NCBI GenBank assembly: GCA_023452965.1
Contig: JAEXUU010000880.1
Location: 1 to 10,312, forward strand
From: Pseudomonadota bacterium
GTDB lineage: Bacteria > Pseudomonadota > Alphaproteobacteria > Rhizobiales > Beijerinckiaceae
Length of the DNA stretch: 10,312 bases
Direction of reading: 5' to 3'
Position 1 is the stretch's first letter. Each line of letters opens with the position of its first letter. Under the pieces are notes generated by a model. It saw only the letters and a list, made by a program, of their open reading frames with translations, was not told the DNA's origin and did no database searches. The translations under genes were made by a program, and so were the position numbers. This document shows, one piece after another, positions 1-8,116 of the stretch.

Positions 1-728
1 AGCACAGCCAGCAGGTCAGGCAGATTGGCCTTGGTGCCGAGCCGGGCCACGTCCCAGTGCTGGTAGCGCCCGCCCGAGAAGCGTTGGGCTGCGGCGGCCG
101 ACATGCCGTGCAGCACCGTCTCCTTCAGATTGGCGGCGAGTTCCCCGTCGTTCGTGACCACGGCGCCGCCCTCGCCGCAAGTGACGTTCTTCGTCGCATA
201 GAAGGAGAAGATCGCGGCATCACTGTCCTGGCCCGGCCGGCGCCCGTTGCGCGTGCCTTCGAAGCAGTGCGCGGCGTCCTCGATGATCCTGATCTCCGGC
301 CGCAAGGCTTGGCGCAGGGCGGGGATGTCGACCATCTGGCCATAGAGGTGCACCGGGATCACCGCCCTGGTCCGCGGCGTGACCGCGGCCTTGACCAAGG
401 CGATGTCGATCAGGAGCGTCGAGGGCTCGACGTCCACGAACACCGGTCTTGCTCCGACCTGCTTCACGACATTCGCCGTCGCCACGAACGTCATCGCCGG
501 CACGATCACCTCATCGCCCGGTCCGATTCCGAGGGCGAGGAGGACGGCCACTGCGCCCTGCGTCCAGCTGCTGGTCAGCTTTGCATGGGAAGTCCCGAAA
601 ATGGCGCAGAGCTGTTCCTCGACCCGGGAACAACGCTGTCCGCTCGTCAGAAATCCGCTTTCGATAACTTCAGCGACCAGTGTTGCGCTGCTCGCCGGCA
701 ATGAATGACGGTAAAACGGCACCCGCAT
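1..728 (-). CDS. DegT/DnrJ/EryC1/StrS family PLP-dependent sugar aminotransferase (C-terminus cut by the window edge)
   Basis: The 242 visible codons encode the N-terminal part of a DegT/DnrJ/EryC1/StrS aminotransferase; the family is usually about 370-400 residues, so roughly a third is missing beyond the left edge. These enzymes transfer an amino group, usually from glutamate, to a keto sugar nucleotide in the cytoplasm, using PLP. Visible family motifs are GDEVIVPAMTFVATAN near residues 71-86, VFVDVEP near 97-102, IIEDAAHCFEGT near 148-159 with the PLP-ring aspartate D151, and SFYATKNVTCGEGG at 175-188 with the Schiff-base lysine K180. The ATG at 728-726 is chosen because GGGAGG lies 5 nt upstream and the conserved fold begins soon after. 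The gene upstream on the same strand is a glycosyltransferase, so the likely role is making an amino sugar for a surface polysaccharide. The exact sugar and amination position cannot be told. A few family members are dehydratases, but those lack this lysine. Confidence 0.92.
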   Translation of the reverse strand, partial: MRVPFYRHSLPASSATLVAEVIESGFLTSGQRCSRVEEQLCAIFGTSHAKLTSSWTQGAVAVLLALGIGPGDEVIVPAMTFVATANVVKQVGARPVFVDVEPSTLLIDIALVKAAVTPRTRAVIPVHLYGQMVDIPALRQALRPEIRIIEDAAHCFEGTRNGRRPGQDSDAAIFSFYATKNVTCGEGGAVVTNDGELAANLKETVLHGMSAAAAQRFSGGRYQHWDVARLGTKANLPDLLAV

Positions 729-733
729 GCCCG

Positions 734-739
734 CCTCCC
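734..739 (-). promoter_or_regulatory. Ribosome binding site of the aminotransferase gene
   Basis: On the minus strand this reads GGGAGG, 5 nt before the ATG at 728. It supports this start over any internal methionine. Confidence 0.7.
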
Positions 740-919
740 GGTCAGAAACTAAATTTTCAAGAACGGTCAAGTATGGCGAACGTAATATCGCCCACCCAGA
801 ATAAGTTCACGGAAACTTAGGGCAATCAACGAAATAGCTTTTACGAGTAACGGAAAATACGGATTAGCTATCCATAACGAATTGAAAGGAGAGGTAATCC
901 GTTTTTGCCATGCCCTTCT
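740..919. other. AT-rich intergenic region, probable promoter region of the aminotransferase gene
   Basis: The stretch between the end of the glycosyltransferase gene and the aminotransferase start is about 40% GC, far below its coding neighbours. On the minus strand it contains TTGACC (complement of about 764-769) and TTGATT (complement of about 824-829) as possible -35 boxes, but neither has a convincing -10 box at the right distance, so no promoter is called. A 15-codon minus-strand frame (ATG near 911, stop near 864) lies inside it; it has no clear ribosome site and no recognisable product. No hairpin followed by a T run was seen that would terminate the upstream glycosyltransferase transcript. 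Confidence 0.45.
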
Positions 920-2176
920 CTAGTGCGTCCGGTGTTGCTGAGAATGGGTTGGCGGGCTTCCGGCTCCCGGCTCGCCGCAATAGAGATCGCGCAGGGAGGC
1001 GGCAATCGTCGTCCAGTCCCCGGTCGCCAGAGCGACACGATAGGCGTTCTCCGACAATTTGCGCCATTGCGCGGGCCCGATCTTTTCCGCGGCGTGCATT
1101 GCTTCCGCGACGGATTCGGCGCTGAGACCGGAGATGGCAAGCCCGGCACCGCCCGCTTCGACCTGCCCGAGCAGCCCGGTTCCTTCCGACAGGATGAGCG
1201 GCAGGCCCATGAGGCCGGCCTCCATCAGCGCCAGCGGCATATGGTCGAAACGCGACGGCGCCACATAGAAGTCCCACTCGCTTGCCGCCGCGACCTTGTC
1301 CTGCCCGAAGCGCGGCCCTTCGATCGTGCACATGTCGGCGACGCCGAGCGCAGCGCACATCTCGGTCAGTTGCTGATGCGTCTGCCCGCTGCCGAACAGC
1401 GCGAGCCGACCCTTGCCGCCAGAATGGCGATAGCGTGCGAACCCTGCGATCAGCAGATCGAGGCCCTTGTGTTCGATCGCCAGACGCCCGAAGAACCCGA
1501 ACGTCGGAAACTGCGGGGACGGATTGCGGCCGGTCGGAGCCTGCGGAATGCCGTCGATGCTGCTCGAATAGACGGCATTGGGCAGGAGCGCGACCTTTGC
1601 GCCGGGTACCAGCCAGCGCACGACATCAGCTTCATGCGGCGTCAGGGCGTGCACGAAGCGTGCGGCGTTCAGCGCAAACTGCTCGAGGAGCTTGATGTAG
1701 AGCACGGCTCTCGGGCGCTCCAGCTTGCCATCCAGGCTGTAGATGTGGCCGAAGCGGCTATGGGCGGTGACGCCGAAGGGCAGCCGGCGCCGGCGCATCG
1801 CGCGCGAGATCGGCAGAAGCAGGGGCTGCCTGACGCCGTGAATGTGATAGAAGGTCGAAGGACCGCTCTCGGCGAGGATCGCCTCCAGCACGTCGCGGTC
1901 GAGCCCGATATGGCGCCCGAGGACCTGGCGCCCCCGCAGCGGCAGGATCTCGGCCGGAAGCCCCGAAGGCACCTCCGGCGTTCGCCCCGGAGCTGCGAGG
2001 AAGATCAGGCGCGAGCGGTCCCCCGCATGGATCTGTTCCAGCGCGAGTTGCCGCGCGACCTGATGCAGGCCGTTGGCTCCCGAAGGATGGTCGTCGGCCT
2101 CGTCGAAGATCAGATGTCTGATGTCGAGTGGCCGACCCCGCAGGCCACGCTCGGAAGTCTCCCCAGCCAAGCTCAT
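920..2176 (-). CDS. GT4-type (GT-B fold) glycosyltransferase
   Basis: The product (418 residues from the ATG at 2176) is a retaining, nucleotide-sugar-dependent glycosyltransferase of the GT4 family. The N-terminal Rossmann half carries a glycine-containing loop SGANGLHQVARQLA near residues 32-45. The C-terminal half opens with PTFGFFGRLAIEHKGLDLLI near 224-243 and RLALFGSGQ near 257-265, the usual start of the donor domain. The donor-site signature is FDHMPLALMEAGLMGLPLI near 310-328. In the family's E-x7-E motif the first glutamate is an aspartate here. No signal peptide or membrane segment is visible, so the protein should be cytoplasmic and may touch the membrane peripherally. The start is uncertain: a GTG at 2236 in the same frame would add 20 residues, and neither start has a strong ribosome site. 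The sugar aminotransferase gene downstream suggests a role in assembling a surface polysaccharide. Donor and acceptor are unknown. Confidence 0.85.
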   Translation of the reverse strand: MSLAGETSERGLRGRPLDIRHLIFDEADDHPSGANGLHQVARQLALEQIHAGDRSRLIFLAAPGRTPEVPSGLPAEILPLRGRQVLGRHIGLDRDVLEAILAESGPSTFYHIHGVRQPLLLPISRAMRRRRLPFGVTAHSRFGHIYSLDGKLERPRAVLYIKLLEQFALNAARFVHALTPHEADVVRWLVPGAKVALLPNAVYSSSIDGIPQAPTGRNPSPQFPTFGFFGRLAIEHKGLDLLIAGFARYRHSGGKGRLALFGSGQTHQQLTEMCAALGVADMCTIEGPRFGQDKVAAASEWDFYVAPSRFDHMPLALMEAGLMGLPLILSEGTGLLGQVEAGGAGLAISGLSAESVAEAMHAAEKIGPAQWRKLSENAYRVALATGDWTTIAASLRDLYCGEPGAGSPPTHSQQHRTH

Positions 2177-2362
2177 TGCCCAACCCACTGCTTGTCCGAT
2201 CCCGCAATCGGCGCCGCACACACTGAAGAAGCCCACGCAGTTGACGTTAGGTACAATCGTCGACGTTCGCGGGGCGCCGAGATAGTGCGCGGAAGGGGTA
2301 GTCAGAGTGGCGAGTGGGTTCGCTGCGGGAATGCTCGCTCGGAACTGGGAAACGCCGACCTG
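2177..2362. other. Intergenic gap separating the mevalonate-type operon from the polysaccharide genes
   Basis: This gap lies between the HMG-CoA lyase stop and the glycosyltransferase start; part of it is coding if the GTG at 2236 is used. It contains two copies of GACGTT (about 2243-2248 and 2262-2267) and an imperfect hairpin with GTTC/GAAC ends near 2319-2346. There is no T run after the hairpin, so I do not call an intrinsic terminator. Read-through from the lyase gene into the glycosyltransferase gene cannot be excluded. Confidence 0.35.
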
Positions 2363-3229
2363 CTATTGGGCGGTCTGGCGCAGACGCGCTCCGATCCATC
2401 GTCCCGCTTGTTCAAGCGCCGAAAGGTCGATGCCAGTCGAAACGCCGATGGCTTCGAAATGCGCGACGAGGCGCTCGGTCGCCAGATTGCCCGCGGCACC
2501 GGGCGCATAGGGGCAGCCGCCGGTCCCGCCCACCGCGCCGTCGAAAACGCGCAGGCCGAGCCGCCAGGCTGCTTCGACATTGGCGATCGCCAGGCCCGAC
2601 GTGTCGTGGAAATGCCCGGCGAGCATGGCGGCGGGCGCCCGCATCAAGGCCGCCTCGACCATCGCCTGCGTCCGCGCCGGAGTGCCGCGCCCGAGCGTGT
2701 CCGACAGCGCGATCTCGTTGCAGCCGAGCGCGAGCAAGTCGACTGTGACCGCTGCGACCGCCTCCGGCGCGATCTCGCCCTCATAGGGACAGTCGAGCGC
2801 GCAGGAGACGTAGCCGCGCACCGGCACGCCGGCCCGCCGGGCCAGCGCCATCACCGGCCGAAAGCGCGCAATGCTCTCGGCGATCGAGCAATTGGTGTTC
2901 TTCCGGCAGAAGCTCTCCGACGCCGCGGTGAACACGGCCAGCGCCTGCGCGCCGGCAGCGAGCGCGGCCTCGGCGCCTTTCTCATTGGGGACCAGGGCCG
3001 AATAGGTCACACCCGGCCGGCGGGGGGCACCGCGCATCACCGCCTCATGGTCGGCCATCTGCGGCACCCAGCGCGGCGAGACGAACGCCGTCGCCTCGAT
3101 GCGGGAGAGGCCGGCCTCCGCCAGCCTGCCGATCAGCGCGAGCTTGTCGGTGGTGGCGATCGGCGTCTTCTCGTTCTGCAGCCCGTCGCGCGGGCCGACC
3201 TCGACGATGGTGACCCCGCGGTCCGCCAT
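2363..3229 (-). CDS. mvaB: Hydroxymethylglutaryl-CoA lyase
   Basis: This 288-residue TIM-barrel enzyme should cleave (S)-HMG-CoA to acetyl-CoA and acetoacetate in the cytoplasm. It matches the HMG-CoA lyase family through its whole length, and the human enzyme's key residues align at a constant offset of 27: R14 and D15 in VGPRDGLQNE (human R41/D42), E45 in IEATAFVSP (E72), H206 and H208 in GHFHDTSG (metal ligands H233/H235), the catalytic cysteine C239 in GGTGGCPYAPGAAGN (C266) and N248 (N275). The signature loop has GT where most members have GL. The ATG at 3229 is chosen over an in-frame start at 3322 because it begins right at the fold, has GGAG 6 nt upstream, and lies 1 nt past the livF stop. 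It is the last gene of the cluster that starts with HMG-CoA reductase, which makes mevalonate breakdown the likely pathway; leucine degradation would normally bring methylcrotonyl-CoA carboxylase genes, which are absent here. Confidence 0.93.
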   Translation of the reverse strand: MADRGVTIVEVGPRDGLQNEKTPIATTDKLALIGRLAEAGLSRIEATAFVSPRWVPQMADHEAVMRGAPRRPGVTYSALVPNEKGAEAALAAGAQALAVFTAASESFCRKNTNCSIAESIARFRPVMALARRAGVPVRGYVSCALDCPYEGEIAPEAVAAVTVDLLALGCNEIALSDTLGRGTPARTQAMVEAALMRAPAAMLAGHFHDTSGLAIANVEAAWRLGLRVFDGAVGGTGGCPYAPGAAGNLATERLVAHFEAIGVSTGIDLSALEQAGRWIGARLRQTAQ

Positions 3230-3230
3230 C

Positions 3231-3937
<707 letters not shown>

Positions 3938-3941
<4 letters not shown>

Positions 3942-5716
3942 GCGGCCTCGTCCTCTTCGGCGCCGAGATAGGCGGCGACGACTTTGGGATCCCGGCGGAT
4001 CGCCTCGGGCCGTCCCTCGGCGATCAGCGCGCCGTAGTCGAGCACCAGCACATGCTGGGAGATGCCCATGACGAGATCCATATGGTGTTCGATCAGCAGC
4101 ACGGTGACGCCGGCCTGCTGGATGCGGCGGATAACCTCGCCGAGCTCGTGGGTTTCCTGTGGGTTGAGCCCGGCCGCCGGCTCGTCGAGCAGGAGGAGTT
4201 TGGGCTGCGAGGCGAGGGCGCGGGCGATCTCGAGCCGCCGCTGCAGGCCATAGGGCAGGCTCTTCGCCGGCTCATGGGCGCGCTCGCCGAGACCGAGATC
4301 GGTGAGCAGTGCAAGCGCGTCGGCGCGCGCCTTGGCCTCCGTCCGGCGGCTCGAGGGCAAGCCGAGCAGGGAGGCGGTAAAGCCGGTCTCGATATGCAGA
4401 TGCGCGCCGAGCAGAACGTTGTCGAGCGCCGAGAGCTCGCCGAACAGCTTCAGGTTCTGGAAGGTCCGGGCGATGCCGAGCCCCGCGACGCGATGCGCCG
4501 GCAGGCCGACCGTCTCGCGCCCCTCAAAGCGGATCGAGCCGCCATCGGGCGCGACATGGCCGGAGAGCAGGTTGAGCAGGGTCGTCTTGCCGGCCCCGTT
4601 CGGGCCGATCAGCGCATGGACCTTGCCGGCGCTGATCGCGAAGGAGACGTTGCGGACCGGCACGATGCCGCCATAGGCCTTGTAGAGGTCCTTCACGACG
4701 AGGAGCTCGCCGCTCGCCGGCGCTGACGAGGTTGCCGCCAGCACGCTGTGGCCGGAGGCTTCGGGCAAGGTCCCGGTCGGCTTCCGCCACCGCGCCGCGA
4801 GCCCGGAGACCGCGCCTGCTATGCCGTTCGGCATCAGATAGAGCGAGAACAGCAGGAGCGCGCCGTAGGTGAAGTGCTGCAGCGCTGGCCAGCGCGCCAG
4901 CCAGGCATCGAGCAGCGTCAGGATCACTGCGCCGAAGATCGGCCCGTAGAGCGAGCCCGAGCCGCCGAAGATCACCACCACGAGGAGCAGGATCGACAGG
5001 TTGAAGGTGATGAAGTCGGAGTTGAAATACTGATTCTGCTGGGCGACCACGGCCCCGGCGAGCGCGCAGGTCACGGCCGAGATCACGAAGGCCAGCGTCT
5101 TGGCGCGCACCACCGAGATGCCGACCGACTGCGCCGCAGGTTCGGCCATCTGCACCGCGAGGAAGGCCCGGCCATAGCGGCCGGCGAGCAGCGAGCGCAG
5201 CATCAGATGCGTCGCGATGCACAGCGCCCCGACGAACCAGACCCAGTGCAGATTGGTGAAGCTCACCCCGCCGAGCGAGGGCGGGCTGATGCCGTAGAAG
5301 CCGGCCTGGCCCTTGAAGATGTCGGTCCACTCCGTGACGATCTTCTCGACGACGATGCCGAAGCCGATCGTCACCATGGCGAGGCTGGGGCCCGAGACGC
5401 GCACCGACGGCATCGCGATGACCAGGCCGAAGATCGCCCCGAAGACGCAGGCCAGAACCAGCGACAGCCAGGGGTTGATGCCCCATTCGATATTGGCGAT
5501 CGCCGCCGTATAGGCGCCGACCGCGAAGAGCCCGGCATGCCCGAGCGATTTCTGCCCGGCATAGCCGACGAGCACGTTGAGGCCTGCCGCGGCGAGATAG
5601 TTCACCCCGATCGTGAACAGGATCTGCAGGTAGAAATCGTTGAGTGAGAGATAGGGAACGAGCGCCAGCGCTGCCGCGAGCGCCGCCACCCCGATGGCGT
5701 GGCCGAGCGCCGGCAT
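3938..5716 (-). CDS. livMG: Fused LivM-LivG: ABC transporter permease and ATPase in one chain, HAAT family
   Basis: This single 592-residue chain joins a LivM-type membrane permease (about 1-305) to a LivG-type ATPase (about 335-592) through a short Ala/Ser/Pro-rich linker. The permease half has several hydrophobic helices, the family loop LVGYAGQKSLGHAGLFAVGA (about 49-68), the cytoplasmic coupling region around GISVVRAKTLAFVISA (199-214), and ends with LMPNGIAG, like the usual RPxGLxG. The ATPase half has Walker A GPNGAGKTT (371-379), the LivG-type LGIARTFQNLKLF (413-425), the signature LPYGLQRR (487-494) in place of LSGGQ as usual in LivG, Walker B LLLLDEP (507-513) with E512, and the H-loop LIEHH with H544. 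The ATG at 5716 shares its A with the livH TGA stop (TGATG) and has GGAGAAG 5 nt upstream. An in-frame extension upstream to 6346 is only antisense-free read-through over livH and has no membrane character. Confidence 0.94.
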
Positions 5717-6633
5717 CAGATCTTCTCCACGCTGCGCGCGCCCATCAGCCCGCTCGGGCGGACGACCAGCACGATGATGATCAGCAGGAAGATGGTGATC
5801 TCGCGCATCTCGGCGCGCCAGAGCCCGACCAGTGCCTCGACCACGCCGAGCAGGAAGCCGCCGAGCATGCAGCCGCGCGGGCTGGTCAGCCCGCCGACGA
5901 TCGCAGCCGAGAACGCCTTCAGCGCGACGCCGAGCCCGATGAAGACCGAGGCGGTGGTGATCGGCGCGATCAGGATGCCGGCGAGACCGGCCAGCGCCGA
6001 GGAGATCACGAAGGCGAGGATGACGATGGTCTCGACATTGATGCCGACTATCGCGGCCGCCTGCGGATTGAAGGCGACGGCCCGCAGTGCCTTGCCGAAG
6101 CGCGTCTTGCGCAGGACGATGTCGAGCCCGACCATGACCGCGACTGCGACGATCGCGATCAGCACCTCCTGCGGGCGGATGCCGGCGCCAGCGATGCGCC
6201 AGACATCGCTGCCGAGCGGCGAGGGCACCGCGATCGAGGCCGGGCCCCAGATCGCCAATGCTGTGTTCTGCATGATGATGCCGAAGCCGATCGTGCTCAG
6301 CACCCAGTTGAGGCCGCCGGCCCCGACAAAGGGCTTGATCGCGCAATAGTAGAGCGCGACGCCGATGGCGCCGACCACGACGACGCTGGCGATCGTCGCC
6401 AGCACATAGGCGGTCATCGTCATCTCGGCCTGGGTGAGATTGCCGAAATGCGGCTTGCCGGCCGCCAGCAGCAGCAGGGAGACGCCGACCAGGCTGCCCG
6501 GCACCAGGAAGGCGCCCTGTCCGAAATTGAAGGTCTTGGTCGTGGCGTAGGTGATGTTGAAGCCGAGCGCGATCAATCCGTAGATCGCGCCCAGCGCCAG
6601 ACCGCTGGCCAGAGCCTGAAGGAATGCCGTCAT
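5716..6633 (-). CDS. livH: LivH-type ABC transporter permease, branched-chain (HAAT) family
   Basis: This 305-residue integral membrane protein pairs with the LivM half of the fused subunit to form the importer's channel. It is hydrophobic throughout, with about eight helices. Family features include GAIYGLIALGFNITYATTKT (15-34) followed by FNFGQGAF, STIGFGI (113-119), the cytoplasmic loop around RFGKALRAVAFNPQAAAIVG (178-197) that contacts the ATPase, and the C-terminal RPSGLMG (292-298). The length is typical. I chose the ATG at 6633 because GGAGA lies 4 nt upstream and the first helix begins at once; a longer frame to 6705 adds 24 polar residues unlike this family. It follows the binding-protein gene after a 210-bp gap that holds a palindromic repeat, and overlaps livMG by one base. 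Confidence 0.94.
   Translation of the reverse strand: MTAFLQALASGLALGAIYGLIALGFNITYATTKTFNFGQGAFLVPGSLVGVSLLLLAAGKPHFGNLTQAEMTMTAYVLATIASVVVVGAIGVALYYCAIKPFVGAGGLNWVLSTIGFGIIMQNTALAIWGPASIAVPSPLGSDVWRIAGAGIRPQEVLIAIVAVAVMVGLDIVLRKTRFGKALRAVAFNPQAAAIVGINVETIVILAFVISSALAGLAGILIAPITTASVFIGLGVALKAFSAAIVGGLTSPRGCMLGGFLLGVVEALVGLWRAEMREITIFLLIIIVLVVRPSGLMGARSVEKI
5722..5728 (-). promoter_or_regulatory. Ribosome binding site of livMG, inside the end of livH
   Basis: The minus strand reads GGAGAAG 5 nt before the ATG at 5716. It sets the livMG start at the TGATG junction and rejects the much longer open frame reaching back to 6346. Confidence 0.65.
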
Positions 6634-6637
6634 CGTC

Positions 6638-6642
6638 TCTCC
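6638..6642 (-). promoter_or_regulatory. Ribosome binding site of livH
   Basis: The minus strand reads GGAGA 4 nt before the ATG at 6633 and favours this start over the frame extending to 6705. Confidence 0.55.
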
Positions 6643-6723
6643 GCCACGACTCAGGTCGTTTGCGCCATTATCCTGAACAGCCGGCGCGTGGCCGCCACCC
6701 GCCAATCCGTGTCCATTCGCACA

Positions 6724-6823
6724 CCGTCATGCTCGCCCTTGTGGCGAGAATCCACGTCTTGAACACCGCATGCGATCAGTGAAGCGAAGACGTGGATGGT
6801 CGGGACAAGCCCGACCATGACGG
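6724..6823. repeat. Nested palindromic intergenic repeat (three-way-junction type)
   Basis: A 100-bp element fills the livK-livH gap. The outer arms CCGTCATG (6724-6731) and CATGACGG (6816-6823) pair perfectly, as do the inner arms ATCCACGTCTT (6750-6760) and AAGACGTGGAT (6787-6797). Between outer and inner arms, each side holds its own small hairpin: CTCGCC/GGCGAG (6732-6737 with 6743-6748, loop CTTGT) and GGTCGGG/CCCGACC (6798-6804 with 6810-6816, loop ACAAG). The two hairpin stems differ in sequence but each is self-complementary, so the fold is kept by compensating changes. The apical part contains CGCATGCG (6767-6774). This architecture is that of a dispersed intergenic palindromic element. 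It starts 20 nt after the livK stop and would be transcribed, so it may protect the livK message or reduce read-through into livH; that effect is inferred. Confidence 0.85.
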
Positions 6824-6843
6824 AGGAGGCCTGCTGGAGCGGC

Positions 6844-8046
6844 TCAGCGCTTCAGATCGGCTGCCGTCAGGCCCTTGACCACGGCGTCGTCGAGCTTGAC
6901 CACGCGGCCGTCCTTCCACTGCGCGAGGTGGAAGTCGGCGACGCCGAGCGCCTCGTGCTGCTCCTTGCTGAAGGGCTTCTCGTATTTCTTGATGATGCCC
7001 TGGACCGCGCCGAGGTTTTCGAGCGCCTGCTGGACCTTCGGCCCTTCGGTGCCGCCGGCCTGCTTGATCGCGGCGGCGATCAGCATCACCGCGTCATAGC
7101 CCTGCGCGGCCGAAACGAAGGCCGGCATGTTCGGGTGCTTGGCCATCAGGCGCTTGTGCAGTGCCGCGGCGCGGTCGCTGGCGTCCTCGGTGGTCGACGC
7201 CGCGAAGATCGTCTTCTCGGCGAGCTTGGGGCCGGCGATGTTGATCAGCGGCGTGTTGATCGAGCCCCAGGTCGAGAGCAGGCCAGGGTAGTAGTCCATC
7301 TTCTCCATGCTCTTCAGCACCTGCGCGGTCGCGTCGGCGAGCGAGCCGGTGATGATCATGTCGGCGCCGGCCGCCTTCAGCTTGGCGAGCTGCGAGGTCA
7401 TGTCGGTGTCCTTCGGCCCGAACTTCTCGATGCCGACCGGCTTGATGCCATGCAGGGCGAGGATCTCCTGCAAGTCCTTGGTCGCCGCTTGGCCGTAGCC
7501 GGTGGTGTCGGCGATGATCGCGACATTCTTGGTCTTCGAGGCCTTGACCGCATAGGCAGCGAGCAGAGCGAGCTGCTCGCGGTCGCCCATCGAGACGCGG
7601 AAGATGTAGTTCTGCGGCTCCTTGGCATAGCGGGCGGTGATGTCGGTCGCGGTCGCGACATGCGAGACCACCGGCACCTTTTTCTGCTGCGGGATGTGCA
7701 GCCAGGCGAGCGCGTTGCCGGAGTTGGTCGGACCGACCACGGCTGCGACCTTCTCGTTGTCGATCAGCTCGTTCATGTTCTGGATCGACTTCGGCGGCGC
7801 GCCGGCATCGTCGCGGACGACGCCGACGACCTTGCGGCCGAGCACGCCGCCTTGGGCGTTCAGATCCTCGATCGCCGCCTGGAAGCCGTAGAGGCCGGAG
7901 AGGCCGAGCTCGGCGGCGCCGGAGGCCGACTGGTCGGCGTTGTAGCCGATCTTGATCTCGTTCTGCGCGAAGGCCGGCAGCGAGAGCGCCATGCCGGTCG
8001 AAACCAGCAGGGCGCCCAGCGCGCGGCGCGAAATCAGGGTGTTCAT
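6844..8046 (-). CDS. livK: Periplasmic substrate-binding protein of an HAAT (branched-chain type) ABC importer
   Basis: This 400-residue protein is the extracytoplasmic receptor that captures the substrate and delivers it to LivH/LivM. It has an N-terminal signal peptide: basic start with twin arginines (ISRRALG, residues 5-11), hydrophobic core, and an AFA|Q cleavage site after about residue 27. The mature part is a type I periplasmic binding fold (Peripla_BP_6), with the first-lobe motifs IKIGYNADQSASGAAELG (31-48) and AAVVGPTNSGNALA (101-114), and the second-lobe region NVAIIADTTGYGQA (174-187). The ATG at 8046 is chosen because GGAGG lies 7 nt upstream and a signal peptide follows directly; a frame open to 8253 overlaps the reductase gene and lacks secretion features. 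It is 70 bp downstream of mvaA and ahead of the permease genes. The family binds amino acids, amides, urea and various acids; the neighbours suggest mevalonate or a similar hydroxy acid here, an inference the ligand pocket cannot confirm by eye. Confidence 0.94.
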   Translation of the reverse strand: MNTLISRRALGALLVSTGMALSLPAFAQNEIKIGYNADQSASGAAELGLSGLYGFQAAIEDLNAQGGVLGRKVVGVVRDDAGAPPKSIQNMNELIDNEKVAAVVGPTNSGNALAWLHIPQQKKVPVVSHVATATDITARYAKEPQNYIFRVSMGDREQLALLAAYAVKASKTKNVAIIADTTGYGQAATKDLQEILALHGIKPVGIEKFGPKDTDMTSQLAKLKAAGADMIITGSLADATAQVLKSMEKMDYYPGLLSTWGSINTPLINIAGPKLAEKTIFAASTTEDASDRAAALHKRLMAKHPNMPAFVSAAQGYDAVMLIAAAIKQAGGTEGPKVQQALENLGAVQGIIKKYEKPFSKEQHEALGVADFHLAQWKDGRVVKLDDAVVKGLTAADLKR

Positions 8047-8053
8047 CAGCGTT

Positions 8054-8058
8054 CCTCC
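8054..8058 (-). promoter_or_regulatory. Ribosome binding site of livK
   Basis: The minus strand reads GGAGG 7 nt before the ATG at 8046, fixing the livK start just ahead of the signal peptide. Confidence 0.7.
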
Positions 8059-8116
8059 GGTTGTCGTCCGCTTTATGCGGTTCTGTGGTGAGAGTTGAAG
8101 GGAATAGGGCGCAGGA

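Noticed and set aside
57..704. A 215-codon plus-strand open frame at the left edge
   Set aside because: The minus strand here encodes a DegT-type aminotransferase with the PLP lysine and other family motifs, so this frame is a shadow.
2319..2346. Possible terminator after the lyase gene
   Set aside because: The hairpin is imperfect and no T run follows on the minus strand.
5717..6346. 210-codon N-terminal extension of livMG in the same open frame
   Set aside because: It overlaps livH in another frame, is Arg/His-rich and lacks membrane segments; the start at 5716 has a good ribosome site and the expected LivM N-terminus.
8068..8080. Small hairpin CCGC/GCGG between mvaA and livK
   Set aside because: The stem is only 4 bp with no T run, so it is too weak to call a terminator or attenuator.
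6796..8091. A 431-codon plus-strand open frame over livK
   Set aside because: It is the antisense shadow of livK, with Arg/Asp/Gly-rich sequence and no family motif, and it crosses the repeat-flanking gap.
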